A stretch of DNA of 64,000 nt from Rhizobium sp. BK376 (GTDB lineage: Bacteria > Pseudomonadota > Alphaproteobacteria > Rhizobiales > Rhizobiaceae), in the NCBI RefSeq assembly GCF_004341625.1, contig NZ_SLZG01000004.1, forward strand, positions 434,001-498,000, in the 5' to 3' direction. The position numbers were made by a program, and so were the translations under genes. Position 1 is the first letter of the stretch. The number at the start of each line of letters is the position of its first letter. Below the pieces are notes generated by a model. That model was given only the letters and a program-made list of their open reading frames with translations. It was not told where the DNA came from and did not search any database. Below are positions 39,205 through 48,510 of the stretch, in pieces.

Positions 39205-40557
39205 ATGATTCCAATGAGCCATTCCGTTACGAGCGAGGCGGAGCGCGAGATCGACAAGCTCTTGGCTCTGCATCCCAAGGGCTTCGATCTGTCGCTGGAT
39301 CGGATTACGCGCCTGCTGGGAGTCCTCGGCAACCCACATAAGAGGCTTCCGCCGGTTATCCACGTTGCCGGCACCAACGGCAAGGGCTCGGTCACGGCCT
39401 TTTGCCGGGCATTGCTTGAGGCCGCCGGCCTCAGCGTTCATGTCCATACCTCGCCGCATCTCGTCAACTGGCACGAGCGCTATCGCATGGGCGTCCAGGG
39501 CGGCCGTGGCCAGCTTGTTGACGACGCGACATTTGCCGACGCCCTCCGGCGCGTCGCGGAAGCGAATGCCGGCCAGAAGATCACCGTGTTCGAAATCCTG
39601 ACGGCCGTGACTTTCCTGCTGTTTTCGGAACACCCGGCCGATGCCGCGATCATCGAAGTCGGCCTCGGCGGCCGGTTCGACGCCACGAATGTCATCTCTG
39701 ACCCAGCCGTTTCGGTCATCATGCCGATTTCGCTCGATCATCAGGCCTATCTTGGCGATCGTGTCGAGCTGATCGCTGCCGAAAAGGCCGGCATCATGAA
39801 GCGCGGCCAGCCCGTCGTCATCGGCCATCAGGAATATGATGCGGCCCTCGACGTCCTGTTGTCGACCGCCGAACGGCTACATTGCCCGACGGCCGCTTTC
39901 GGCCAGGATTTCATGGCGCATGAGGAATATGGACGGCTGGTCTATCAGGACGAGTTCGGCCTTGCCGACCTGCCGCTGCCGCGCCTTCCCGGTCGCCATC
40001 AATATGCCAACGCCGCAGCTGCAATCCGCGCCGTGAAGGCAGCGGGCTTCACCGTCACCGAAGCGATGATGGAAAAGGCGATGACCTCGGTAGAATGGCC
40101 GGGACGCCTGCAGCGCCTGACCGAAGGCAATCTGATGGCCTATGCACCCGAGGGCGCTGAGATCTGGGTAGACGGCGGTCACAATCCCGGCGCCGGCGAG
40201 GTGATCGCGGAGGCGATGGCCGGATTTGAGGAGCGCCAGTCCCGGCCGCTCTTCCTGATTATCGGAATGATCAACACCAAGGATCCCGTCGGCTATTTCA
40301 AGGCCTTCGCCGGCTTGGCTGAAAAGGTTTATTGCGTGCCGATCCGTCATAGCGATGCGATGATCGACCCGGTCATCCTGGCCAATGCGGCTTACGATGC
40401 AGGGCTCGTTGCCGAACCCATGTCGACGGTTGCCGAGGCGCTGGAAGCAATCAAGCAGGCGGTCGTTCCGGAAAAGCCCGCGCCGCGAATCCTGATGGGC
40501 GGCTCGCTTTATCTGGTCGGCGATGTCCTAGCCGACAACGGCACGCCGCCGAAATAA
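39205..40557 (+). CDS. folC: Folylpolyglutamate/dihydrofolate synthase
   Basis: Adds glutamate to dihydropteroate and tetrahydrofolates. 450 residues. ATP loop AGTNGKGSVTAF near 53-64, the SPHLVNWHERYR segment, and the Mur-ligase type C-terminal domain with DGGHNPGAGE. ATG at 39205; the ATG three codons on is also possible. Last gene of trpFBA-accD-folC, with a strong terminator behind. Confidence 0.95.
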   Translation: MIPMSHSVTSEAEREIDKLLALHPKGFDLSLDRITRLLGVLGNPHKRLPPVIHVAGTNGKGSVTAFCRALLEAAGLSVHVHTSPHLVNWHERYRMGVQGGRGQLVDDATFADALRRVAEANAGQKITVFEILTAVTFLLFSEHPADAAIIEVGLGGRFDATNVISDPAVSVIMPISLDHQAYLGDRVELIAAEKAGIMKRGQPVVIGHQEYDAALDVLLSTAERLHCPTAAFGQDFMAHEEYGRLVYQDEFGLADLPLPRLPGRHQYANAAAAIRAVKAAGFTVTEAMMEKAMTSVEWPGRLQRLTEGNLMAYAPEGAEIWVDGGHNPGAGEVIAEAMAGFEERQSRPLFLIIGMINTKDPVGYFKAFAGLAEKVYCVPIRHSDAMIDPVILANAAYDAGLVAEPMSTVAEALEAIKQAVVPEKPAPRILMGGSLYLVGDVLADNGTPPK

Positions 40558-40575
40558 CGAAATCCCGTACAAATG

Positions 40576-40602
40576 AAAAAGCCCGGCAATGCCGGGCTTT
40601 CC
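40576..40602. terminator. Bidirectional terminator between folC and trxA
   Basis: 10-bp perfect stem AAAGCCCGGC/GCCGGGCTTT with a three-base loop, A-rich to the left and ending in TTT, between two converging genes. Confidence 0.87.
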
Positions 40603-40623
40603 CAATTAAAGAGATCGATACCC

Positions 40624-40944
40624 TTAGGAAGCGTTCGAAATCCAGTTCGAAAGCGCAGTCTTCGGAGCAGCGCCAACCTTGATGTCGGCAACTTCGCCGG
40701 CCTTGAAGAGTGCGAGCGTCGGGATCGAACGAACGCCGAACTGGGCAGCCAGTTCCGGGTTTTCGTCGATGTTGAGCTTGGCAACCTTCACCTTGCCCTG
40801 CATTTCAACGGCGATTTCTTCGAGGCTCGGAGCGATCATCTTGCACGGACCACACCATTCAGCCCAGAAATCGACAACGACGGGCTCTGCAGATTCCAGA
40901 ACTTCAGACTTGAAGTTGGAGGTATCGACTTTCACGGTAGCCAT
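40624..40944 (-). CDS. trxA: Thioredoxin
   Basis: Small cytoplasmic dithiol reductase. 106 residues; redox motif WCGPC near residues 30-34 ([11 protein letters not shown]), the cis-proline in SIPTLALF, and a C-terminal GAAPK region. AAGGAG ahead of the ATG at 40944. It lies 74 bases after addA on the same strand; it may be the last gene of the addA run or have its own promoter. Confidence 0.98.
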   Translation of the reverse strand: MATVKVDTSNFKSEVLESAEPVVVDFWAEWCGPCKMIAPSLEEIAVEMQGKVKVAKLNIDENPELAAQFGVRSIPTLALFKAGEVADIKVGAAPKTALSNWISNAS

Positions 40945-41018
40945 AGGCTGCTCCTTTAGCGAATTTGCTGTTGCACCTTATGTGATGAGCCGGTGCCTGA
41001 TTTTCAATATTCGATATT

Positions 41019-44000
41019 TCACTTTGTTTTGAGCTGCACAAGCGCCGATGCGAGCGCGGTTTCGCTCAAGCGATGGATCGAGGCATTCTCCGTATAGACG
41101 AGCAGGCAATCGATCTGCTTTCCCGGATAAAGCGGCTTCAGGATCTCGCGATAGATGGCGAGCTGCGCCTGATGCGCAAAGGGGATCGCCTCCGGATTGC
41201 TAGGTGGCACGCGATTCGTCTTGTAATCGAGGATGATGACGCGATCGTCGAGAACGGCAAGGCGGTCTATCCGTCCCGAGACGGCAAATCGCTGATCACC
41301 AAGCGTGAGAGTCCCCATGATCGAGACTTCCGCCTGGCCATGGGCGCTAAGAACACTCAGCAGATCCGGATTGGAAAGCAGCCGCATGATGGAAGTGACC
41401 AGCACCTCGCGTTCCGCCTCCGGCCAATAACGCGCCGCCCGCTCGGCATAGCGCCCGGCTGCGTCGGCGCGATCAACCGGCGGAATGTCAGGCAATGTCT
41501 GCAACATCCGGTGGATCAGGCGGCCTTTTTCGAGCGACCTGTCGCTTTTTCCCTTCTCGCCGAAAAGCGGCGAGGTAACGAGCAGGTCGTCTGCCTCTTC
41601 ATCGATGATCGTTCCGGCACCCGAAGGGCTGAGCGGCCGCGGCAGATGCCGTTGCGCCGGCAGCGGGCGCCCGAGCTCGAGGGGCAGGGATTGGCGTTGC
41701 TCGGACGCTTCGGTCCTCTCCGCGCGATCGACCGGCCGGCTTACCTGCTGCACCCGCCAGCTCAACCCTTCCCACTCGCCATCGGGGCCGGAAAATGCGG
41801 CCGGGGCGCAATGCTCCTCATCCGCCCGCATGGCGGCCGAAATCATCTGATGCCACGTGCCGGCATTCTCGCGAACGCCGCGATAGCCGCAGACCACCAG
41901 CCTGTCCGCGGCACGGGTCATGCCCACATAGAGCAGCCGACGATATTCCTCCTCCGCCAGCGACTGGATGCGCGCGGCATCCGCCTGGGTCAGCGAGTTC
42001 GCCAGTGCGCTGACCGGAACCCAGACCGGAATGGATTCCCGGCCGTCATTGGTGTCGATCAGCCGCAGCTTCGGCAGATGGGTGTGGGTGAAGGCCTTGC
42101 CGCCGCCGTCGACGAGGAAGACGATCGGCGCCTCCAGGCCTTTCGAAGCATGGACGGTCATGATCCGCACTTCGTTGCGGCCCTTGTCCTGCTCGCGTTT
42201 GACAACGGGCGCTTCCAGCTCCAGCGTCGAAACGAAGGATTGCAGCCCCGGCAACCCGTTGGTCTCATGCTCCAGCGTAAAAGTCAGGAATTCATCGAGG
42301 ATATCGCTGACCTCGGTGCCGAGCCGGGCGAGGAACTGCCGCCGCCCGCCGAGGCTGCCGAGCACGCGGGCGTAGAAATCATGCACCGAGCAGTTTTTCG
42401 AAAGCGCCATGAAGGTCTTCATGCGCTCGACGGCGGCGGCGTATCGCGCCTGTCCATCGGCTGCAAAGGCCTGAAGATGGCCCCAGACACTCTGGTTTTC
42501 GCCACGAAGCGCTGCGATCGCGAAGATATCGTCCTCGTTGAGGTCGAAGAGCGGGCTTTTCAGGAGGGCGGCAAGCGAAAGATCGTCTTCCGGCAACAAC
42601 AGGAAGCGGCCTAGCGCGAGAAGGTCCTGGATGGCGATATGGCTCGTCAGCACCAGTCGGTCGGCGCCGGCGACGGGAATATTGCCCCGCTTCTTCAGTG
42701 CCCGTGTCAGCGCGTTCACGAAGGCATCGCGCTTGCGCACCAGCACCAGGACATCGCCCGCCTCGACGGGACGTTCCTTGCCCTTTTCGATGATCGTCTC
42801 GTGCCCGACAAGTTCACCGATCCTATGGGCGATGCGCCGCGCGAGGATCGCGGCCGGTGCGCTCTCGGGCGTGGCGTCGAAAGGCGCCGTCCAGTCGTCT
42901 TCCCTCGCCATCGGCTCAGGCGCGATCATGTCCCACAGGTCAACGGCGCCAGGATGGCCGATACGGCTTGAGCGATGGACGACGGCCTCGCCGACGGCGC
43001 TGAGGCCGCGGGCATTGTCGGGAAGCGCAAACACCCGGTCGACCACGGAAAGCACGTCCGCCGTCGAGCGGAAGGACAGCGGCAGGCGGATCGGCGAAAA
43101 GGCCTGGCCGCCGGCCATCACGCGCCGCCGCGTCCGGCTGCTTTCCTCGGAAAACCGCTCGGGCCGCGCGCCCTGGAAGGAATAAATGGACTGCTTTTCA
43201 TCGCCAACGGCAAAGATCGTTCTGAGGGCAGGGCGCGTGCTTTCGCCGGCAAAGAAATCCTCGGCCAGCGACTGGATGACGCTCCACTGGATCGGGCTCG
43301 TATCCTGCGCCTCGTCGACGAGGATGTGGTCGATGCCCTGATCGAGCTTGTAATGGATCCAGGGGCCGACGCCGCTTTTCGTCAGAAGATCGGCCGTGCG
43401 AGTGATCAGGTCCTCGAAGTCGAGCTGGCTGCGCTGCTTCTTCAGATCTTCGTAGTCGAGGTTCAGCCGGTCTGCCAGGACAAGCGCAGCATGGGTGGCG
43501 CTGTACATCCGCATCAGCTTCAGCCGGTCGCGGCAGGCGACGATATGGGACCTTACGGCATCGATCGCGGCCACCAGCTCCGGTGCCGCTGTCGCCATTG
43601 CCTTGGCGACGAGCGAACTGTCCGCCTTCGGCTCGCCCTTGCCCGTCAGGAACAGCTTTTCCAGAAGCGCTGCCCGCTCACCTGCGTCCCCATCGCGTTT
43701 TGCGAGGCGGAGCCCATAAGCGATCTCCTGCACTTTTACGCCGCCCTTCTGGTCGGCAAGCGCAAGATAGGTTTCGAGCACGCCGCCGGAAAGGCCGGGC
43801 AGGGGCCAATATTGTTCCGCAATGCCGGCTTCAGTGTCGTTGGCGGAGAGCCCAAGCCTCTGGCGCAGCGCCGCATCGACGCCGCCCTCTTGCGCCGCTG
43901 CCAGGGTAAACCGGCGGATGGCATTGCGATTGGCAACTATGTCGCCAAGCAGGTTGTCGAGGCCGGCTTCGTCACCGAGATCGAGCACATAGGCGAAAGC

Positions 44001-44570
44001 CTCGGCAAGATCGGCATCGCCCTCGGGCGTCGTCGCCGTCAGCAGTGAGCGGCGAGCGTCCGCAAGTAAGGTTGCAGCCGCCCGGTCGTCGAGAACGGAG
44101 AAGTGACCGGCGACATTCGCCTCCAGCGGAAATTGATGCAGTAGCGCTTCGCAGAAGGCGTGGATCGTCTGGATTTTCAACCCACCCGGCGTTTCCAGCG
44201 CCTTGGCGAAAAGCCGGCGCGCTTCGGCCAGCTTGAAAAGATCAGGCTCTTCGCCTTCGATATCGGCAATTCTCTTCCGCAGGCTCTCGTCAGGCAGCGT
44301 CGCCCAGTCGGCGAGGCGTTCGAAGACACGGTTGGACATCTCAGACGCCGCCGCCTTGGTATAGGTCAAGCAAAGAATGGCGGAGGGCCGGGCGCCGGCG
44401 AGCAGCAGCCGGATGACGCGCTGCGTCAACACATGCGTCTTGCCGGATCCGGCATTGGCCGAAACCCAGGCGGAGCGCAGCGGATCGGAGGCGATCGATT
44501 GCTGGATGGTCGTCCAGTTGATCCAGGTGCCGGGATCGTCGCCTTCAGGCAGGGATGCGAATTCACTCAT
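41019..44570 (-). CDS. addA: Double-strand-break repair helicase-nuclease AddA
   Basis: UvrD-type helicase and nuclease that, with AddB, processes DNA ends for RecA. 1183 residues. Walker A VSANAGSGKTHVLTQR near 36-52, helicase motif II LVDEAQDTSPIQW, and the C-terminal RecB-type nuclease motif VIILDYKTNRVP. Starts inside the end of addB (8-base overlap). The alphaproteobacterial AddAB is used in place of RecBCD. Confidence 0.96.
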   Translation of the reverse strand: MSEFASLPEGDDPGTWINWTTIQQSIASDPLRSAWVSANAGSGKTHVLTQRVIRLLLAGARPSAILCLTYTKAAASEMSNRVFERLADWATLPDESLRKRIADIEGEEPDLFKLAEARRLFAKALETPGGLKIQTIHAFCEALLHQFPLEANVAGHFSVLDDRAAATLLADARRSLLTATTPEGDADLAEAFAYVLDLGDEAGLDNLLGDIVANRNAIRRFTLAAAQEGGVDAALRQRLGLSANDTEAGIAEQYWPLPGLSGGVLETYLALADQKGGVKVQEIAYGLRLAKRDGDAGERAALLEKLFLTGKGEPKADSSLVAKAMATAAPELVAAIDAVRSHIVACRDRLKLMRMYSATHAALVLADRLNLDYEDLKKQRSQLDFEDLITRTADLLTKSGVGPWIHYKLDQGIDHILVDEAQDTSPIQWSVIQSLAEDFFAGESTRPALRTIFAVGDEKQSIYSFQGARPERFSEESSRTRRRVMAGGQAFSPIRLPLSFRSTADVLSVVDRVFALPDNARGLSAVGEAVVHRSSRIGHPGAVDLWDMIAPEPMAREDDWTAPFDATPESAPAAILARRIAHRIGELVGHETIIEKGKERPVEAGDVLVLVRKRDAFVNALTRALKKRGNIPVAGADRLVLTSHIAIQDLLALGRFLLLPEDDLSLAALLKSPLFDLNEDDIFAIAALRGENQSVWGHLQAFAADGQARYAAAVERMKTFMALSKNCSVHDFYARVLGSLGGRRQFLARLGTEVSDILDEFLTFTLEHETNGLPGLQSFVSTLELEAPVVKREQDKGRNEVRIMTVHASKGLEAPIVFLVDGGGKAFTHTHLPKLRLIDTNDGRESIPVWVPVSALANSLTQADAARIQSLAEEEYRRLLYVGMTRAADRLVVCGYRGVRENAGTWHQMISAAMRADEEHCAPAAFSGPDGEWEGLSWRVQQVSRPVDRAERTEASEQRQSLPLELGRPLPAQRHLPRPLSPSGAGTIIDEEADDLLVTSPLFGEKGKSDRSLEKGRLIHRMLQTLPDIPPVDRADAAGRYAERAARYWPEAEREVLVTSIMRLLSNPDLLSVLSAHGQAEVSIMGTLTLGDQRFAVSGRIDRLAVLDDRVIILDYKTNRVPPSNPEAIPFAHQAQLAIYREILKPLYPGKQIDCLLVYTENASIHRLSETALASALVQLKTK

Positions 44571-47500
44571 CGCCGGCTGCCTCCTCGGTCTCCGCGGTCG
44601 ACCATTCCGAAACGCGGGCCAGATGATCGTAATCGCCGCCGAAATCGAATTGCTGCGCAGGGATCAGGCGGGAGGTGAAGCCCCTTTCTCCCGATTGCAG
44701 CAACGAAACGAATTTGACGAGCTGGTCGATCGCGTCCTCGGCAAGATCGATAGCCGACTTCGGTTTTGTCTTGGCAGTGGCGCTTGCCAGCTCGTTGTTG
44801 ACCTGATCGACCTGGAAGCGTTCGCCGGGACGCAGCCGGACATAGAGCAGGTTGTCGGGCAAAAGGCCGGTTGCTTCACGAAACGCGCCTGCCTGAAGCG
44901 CATAGGCCTCGAGTGCAAGCTGCGGATCGAGCAAGGCGCGCGCCTGCGTCGGCGAGGGATTGGAGCCGGTCTTATAGTCGACGATATCGGCGGCATTGCC
45001 ACCCTTTACGTCAATCCGGTCCGCGATGCCTGTCAGTTTGATGCCGATCGGTTCGATATCGACACCGCCCCGAGCTTCGGTAAAGGTCTTGCGGATATAC
45101 GGTCGCCGTTCAGCTTCCCATTTCAGGAAAGCGCGCGCCACCTCGCGGAAGCGCGGGCGCCAGACGCTGTCGATATGGGGCGGCAACCGCTCGTCATCGA
45201 AGAGGTCGGCGATGATTCTCTCCATGGCCGCAGATCCCGCCGGCGTGCCCGCAATATGCCCGCCGCTGACGAACCGCTCGATGATCGCATGGTAGAGCGT
45301 GCCGCGCTCGGCAGCGCCGGGGTCGCGGTTGAAGGGCTCGATCGGGTCGAGCTTGAGCACCCGCCGCGCATAGATCGCATAGGGGTCGCGACGCAGGCGG
45401 CCGACTTCGCTGAAGGAATAGCTCCTCGGCTGCAGTGTCGCCGGCGGCTTGGGTGTCGGACGCTGCGCCGGCGCCTGGTTGTCGCCCTCGTCGATCATCC
45501 CAGCCCAATGCCGAAAGCGGTCGCCGTGCGCCTTCAACTCCGCCTGAAAGTCCTTGCCGCCCAGCGCCATCAGCCGCTGCAGCCAGCGGGAGGCGACGGT
45601 CGGCGTGGACCCCTGTCGGAGCGAGCGGGAATAGATGAGATCGCGCGTGCCATTCGCCATCTCGAAGTCATGGGCGAGCTGGCCGATGCGCCGCTCCGGC
45701 GGCTCCAGCCCTATGTCGGTTTTCATCGTTCGCGAGATGAACGGATTGTTGGATGTCTGCCCCGGCCAGGAGCCTTCGTTCAGGCCACCGAGGATGAGCG
45801 TGTCGACGCTCTGCAGACGGGCTTCGAGCGTGCCGAAGATGAAGACGCGCGGATGGCTGAGCGAGCGGGGTTTCACCGCCTGGCCGGCCGACAGAGCGGC
45901 TGTGATGTCGATCCATTGCGGTCCATCGGCTTCCAGCTGGTCGTCGGCATCGATGACTTCGCGCAGAAGGCTCGCCAGCGTATCGCCCGCCTCACCAGAC
46001 CAGAGCGCCGCAAGGTTTCCGCGTTCATCCGTCGCGATCGCCTCCAGCGCGCGTCCCGTCCGTTCGGCCCATTCGGATAGAGCAAAACTGCTGGTCAGGC
46101 CGCGGTCGCCGGGCCGATGCCGGACGAGCGCCGATGCTAGCGGTTCCGTTGCCGCGGTCACACGGCGCGCCAGATCCCGTGCCTGATCGATGGCCTTCAG
46201 CGGCAGGCTCTTCAGCCATTTCGGCGCGTGCCGATCGTCGGCCCCTTCAAGCAGTTGCTCCTCCAGCAACGGTTCCAGCGCAGCGATATCGACTTCCGCC
46301 ACGCCGCCGCGCAACGCCAGCAACTCCAATGCATCGATGGCAGGGTCCAGGCTGGCGCGATCGAGGCCGAAGCGAGCCAGGGGGTGCTTGAGCAGCGAAA
46401 CGAGCGCGACGGGATCGCCCGGGCGAAGGGTCGCCTCCAAGAGAAGCTGCAGCAAGCCACCCTGCGGCGTTGCCGCCAAGGGCGTACCGGCGGAATCGTC
46501 GGCAGTGATGCCGAAGCGCGCGAGTTCGGAGGCGACGCGACGCGCCAGATTGCGATCTGGCGTGATCAGCGCTGCCTGGCTCTCGCCATTTCGCCCCGGT
46601 TTTTCCAAGGCGAGCCGCAAGGCGATCGCAATCGCGGTCGCTTCCTCTCGCTCGTTGGCCGCCTCGATGAGAGAGACATTCGCGAAGGCCTGGGTCAGCG
46701 CGCCTTCAGGCAGGGTCCGGTGCCATTCGCCCCAGCCGCTCGTCGCTTTGGCCGGAGCCAGCGCATGGGAAAGGATTTCCGCCCGTCGTTGCAGGATAGG
46801 TCCGGCGTCCTCGACGGTGCCGACATCCTGCCGCGTCGCACCCAGCCGCTTCAAAAGCAGCGCAAGCCCGTATTGCGGATGGGTGCGAGCCGCAGGGTCC
46901 GCGCGTTCGCCGGGGCGCAAATCCGGCGCCACAAGCGTCCAGTCCTCGTCCGACATGGTTCCGTCGAGTCCCGGCAGCACGATGACACCTTCCGGCAGGG
47001 AGGCGACGGCGGCGATCAGATCGGCGGTTGCGGGAACCGATCCCGTCGAACCGGCAATGATGATCGGCCCGCTATGCTCCATGCTCGCCAGACGTTCGGC
47101 CTCGGCGCGCAGGATGGCGTTGCGATGGCGGGCGGGCGAGGAGCGGCCGAGCTCTTCCAGGCGCGCCGGCCAGAAGGCGCTGGCGATCTGCAGGAATTCC
47201 GCGGTCAGCTGCCACCAAAGCGCATGATCCCGCGCATCGAGCTTGGCAAGCTCGTCCCAGTTTCGATCTTCCGTCTCGATGGAATCGATCAGTTCGGCCA
47301 GGTTGCGCGCGAGCCATATGGCGTCTGCCGGGCTCGCCGGCGCGACCAGCGGCGAGTCGGAATGTATGTCGCGAACGATCTGCGGCAGCTTGTTACGCCA
47401 GGCAAGGATCAGTCGCGCCAGCTCCAGCAACCGCACCGTGTTCGACAACGGTTGCGCGAGATCGAGCGTTGCCGGCAGCGCTTCGTCGAAATAGCCGCTG

Positions 47501-47763
47501 TCGTCATCCGTTTCCCCCAGCGGGCGGATGACGGGAAGAATGGCTGCTCGGCCGCCCAGGAGATCGACGAATTCGGATCGCAGCACGCGAACGGCGCGGC
47601 GCGTCGGCAGGAAGATTGTCACCTTGGCCAGCGACAACGGATCGGCCGGGTCGTGCTTGTAGCTTTCGATCAGCCGGCCGTCGCACAGCGCGGTTGCCAG
47701 CGTCTTCAGGAAGGGGAGGCCCGCCGGAATGGTGAGGATTCGCTGGCGATGGCCGGTAGCCAT
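44563..47763 (-). CDS. addB: Double-strand-break repair protein AddB
   Basis: AddAB subunit with an inactive helicase-like domain and a C-terminal RecB nuclease domain. 1066 residues. PTRRAVRVLRSEF near 50-63, LILGGLNEGSWPG mid-chain, and the nuclease signature DIVDYKTGSNPSPTQA. I do not see the four-cysteine iron-sulphur cluster of Bacillus AddB, as in other alphaproteobacterial forms. ATG at 47763 is three bases after the murU stop. Confidence 0.95.
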   Translation of the reverse strand: MATGHRQRILTIPAGLPFLKTLATALCDGRLIESYKHDPADPLSLAKVTIFLPTRRAVRVLRSEFVDLLGGRAAILPVIRPLGETDDDSGYFDEALPATLDLAQPLSNTVRLLELARLILAWRNKLPQIVRDIHSDSPLVAPASPADAIWLARNLAELIDSIETEDRNWDELAKLDARDHALWWQLTAEFLQIASAFWPARLEELGRSSPARHRNAILRAEAERLASMEHSGPIIIAGSTGSVPATADLIAAVASLPEGVIVLPGLDGTMSDEDWTLVAPDLRPGERADPAARTHPQYGLALLLKRLGATRQDVGTVEDAGPILQRRAEILSHALAPAKATSGWGEWHRTLPEGALTQAFANVSLIEAANEREEATAIAIALRLALEKPGRNGESQAALITPDRNLARRVASELARFGITADDSAGTPLAATPQGGLLQLLLEATLRPGDPVALVSLLKHPLARFGLDRASLDPAIDALELLALRGGVAEVDIAALEPLLEEQLLEGADDRHAPKWLKSLPLKAIDQARDLARRVTAATEPLASALVRHRPGDRGLTSSFALSEWAERTGRALEAIATDERGNLAALWSGEAGDTLASLLREVIDADDQLEADGPQWIDITAALSAGQAVKPRSLSHPRVFIFGTLEARLQSVDTLILGGLNEGSWPGQTSNNPFISRTMKTDIGLEPPERRIGQLAHDFEMANGTRDLIYSRSLRQGSTPTVASRWLQRLMALGGKDFQAELKAHGDRFRHWAGMIDEGDNQAPAQRPTPKPPATLQPRSYSFSEVGRLRRDPYAIYARRVLKLDPIEPFNRDPGAAERGTLYHAIIERFVSGGHIAGTPAGSAAMERIIADLFDDERLPPHIDSVWRPRFREVARAFLKWEAERRPYIRKTFTEARGGVDIEPIGIKLTGIADRIDVKGGNAADIVDYKTGSNPSPTQARALLDPQLALEAYALQAGAFREATGLLPDNLLYVRLRPGERFQVDQVNNELASATAKTKPKSAIDLAEDAIDQLVKFVSLLQSGERGFTSRLIPAQQFDFGGDYDHLARVSEWSTAETEEAAGDE

Positions 47764-47766
47764 GGC

Positions 47767-48498
47767 TTAGACCAGTTCCTGGAAGCGCTGGATCGTCGCC
47801 TCGGCATCGCTGATCGCTTCGGGTGTCCCGACCGTCAGCCAATGTCCGTCCATCATCATTCCGTACAGGCGACCGCGGGTAATCGCCTTGTCGAAATAGA
47901 TATTGAGGTTGAAGGCATCGGCAGGCGCATCATCGAGGAAGGACGTGTCCATCGCAATCGCGCCGGCATAGACAACGGGCGAGGGATCGTGCTCGCGGAA
48001 CCGCGTCAACCGGCCATCCTTCGCCATGCCGAAATCGTTCTTGCCGTTGTGGCCTGTCGTGTTATCGATATCGACGCAGAGCATCGCCATGTCCATACCT
48101 GCTGGATCGAAGAATCCGGCTAACCGTTGCAGGTTGGTCGGCATGCCGGGCTTTTCGCCGACCCAGAAGAGGTCGGCATTCATGACGAAAACCTTTCCCG
48201 CATCAAGCAGCTTCAAGCCCTTGGCCAGTCCGCCGCCATTGTTCATCAGCGCTTCCCGCTCGTCGGAAATGATGATCTCCAGCCGCTTGTAGGCCTCGAG
48301 ATGGGCAAGCATCTGGTCAGCGTGATGGTGCACGTTGACGACCGCCTTTTCGACGCCGGCATCAGCCAGCGTGTCCAGCGCATAGTCGATCATCGGCTTG
48401 CCGGCGATTTTCACCAATGGCTTCGGTATCGTATTGGTGATCGGCCGCATGCGGGTTCCGAGACCCGCTGCCAGCACCATGGCTTGTTTAATGGTCAT
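47767..48498 (-). CDS. murU: MurU-like MurNAc-1-phosphate uridylyltransferase
   Basis: A 243-residue nucleotidyltransferase with N-terminal AMVLAAGLGTRMRPIT (6-21), KPLVKIAGKPMIDY, and a VFVMNADLFW metal site. Together with the AmgK domain encoded just upstream it should convert MurNAc-1-P to UDP-MurNAc, the fosfomycin-bypass wall-recycling route known from Pseudomonas. MurU role is inferred from pairing; glucose-1-P specificity is a less likely alternative. 12 bases after tsaE-amgK, 3 before addB. Confidence 0.85.
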   Translation of the reverse strand: MTIKQAMVLAAGLGTRMRPITNTIPKPLVKIAGKPMIDYALDTLADAGVEKAVVNVHHHADQMLAHLEAYKRLEIIISDEREALMNNGGGLAKGLKLLDAGKVFVMNADLFWVGEKPGMPTNLQRLAGFFDPAGMDMAMLCVDIDNTTGHNGKNDFGMAKDGRLTRFREHDPSPVVYAGAIAMDTSFLDDAPADAFNLNIYFDKAITRGRLYGMMMDGHWLTVGTPEAISDAEATIQRFQELV

Positions 48499-48510
48499 CT
48501 GATCCGGAAG

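Noticed and set aside
41073..44048. Plus-strand open frames across addA
   Set aside because: Shadows of addA; no ribosome sites or recognisable domains.
46228..48123. Long plus-strand open frames across addB/murU
   Set aside because: Both strands are open because of third-position GC; addB, murU and addA have clear motifs and the opposite frames have none.
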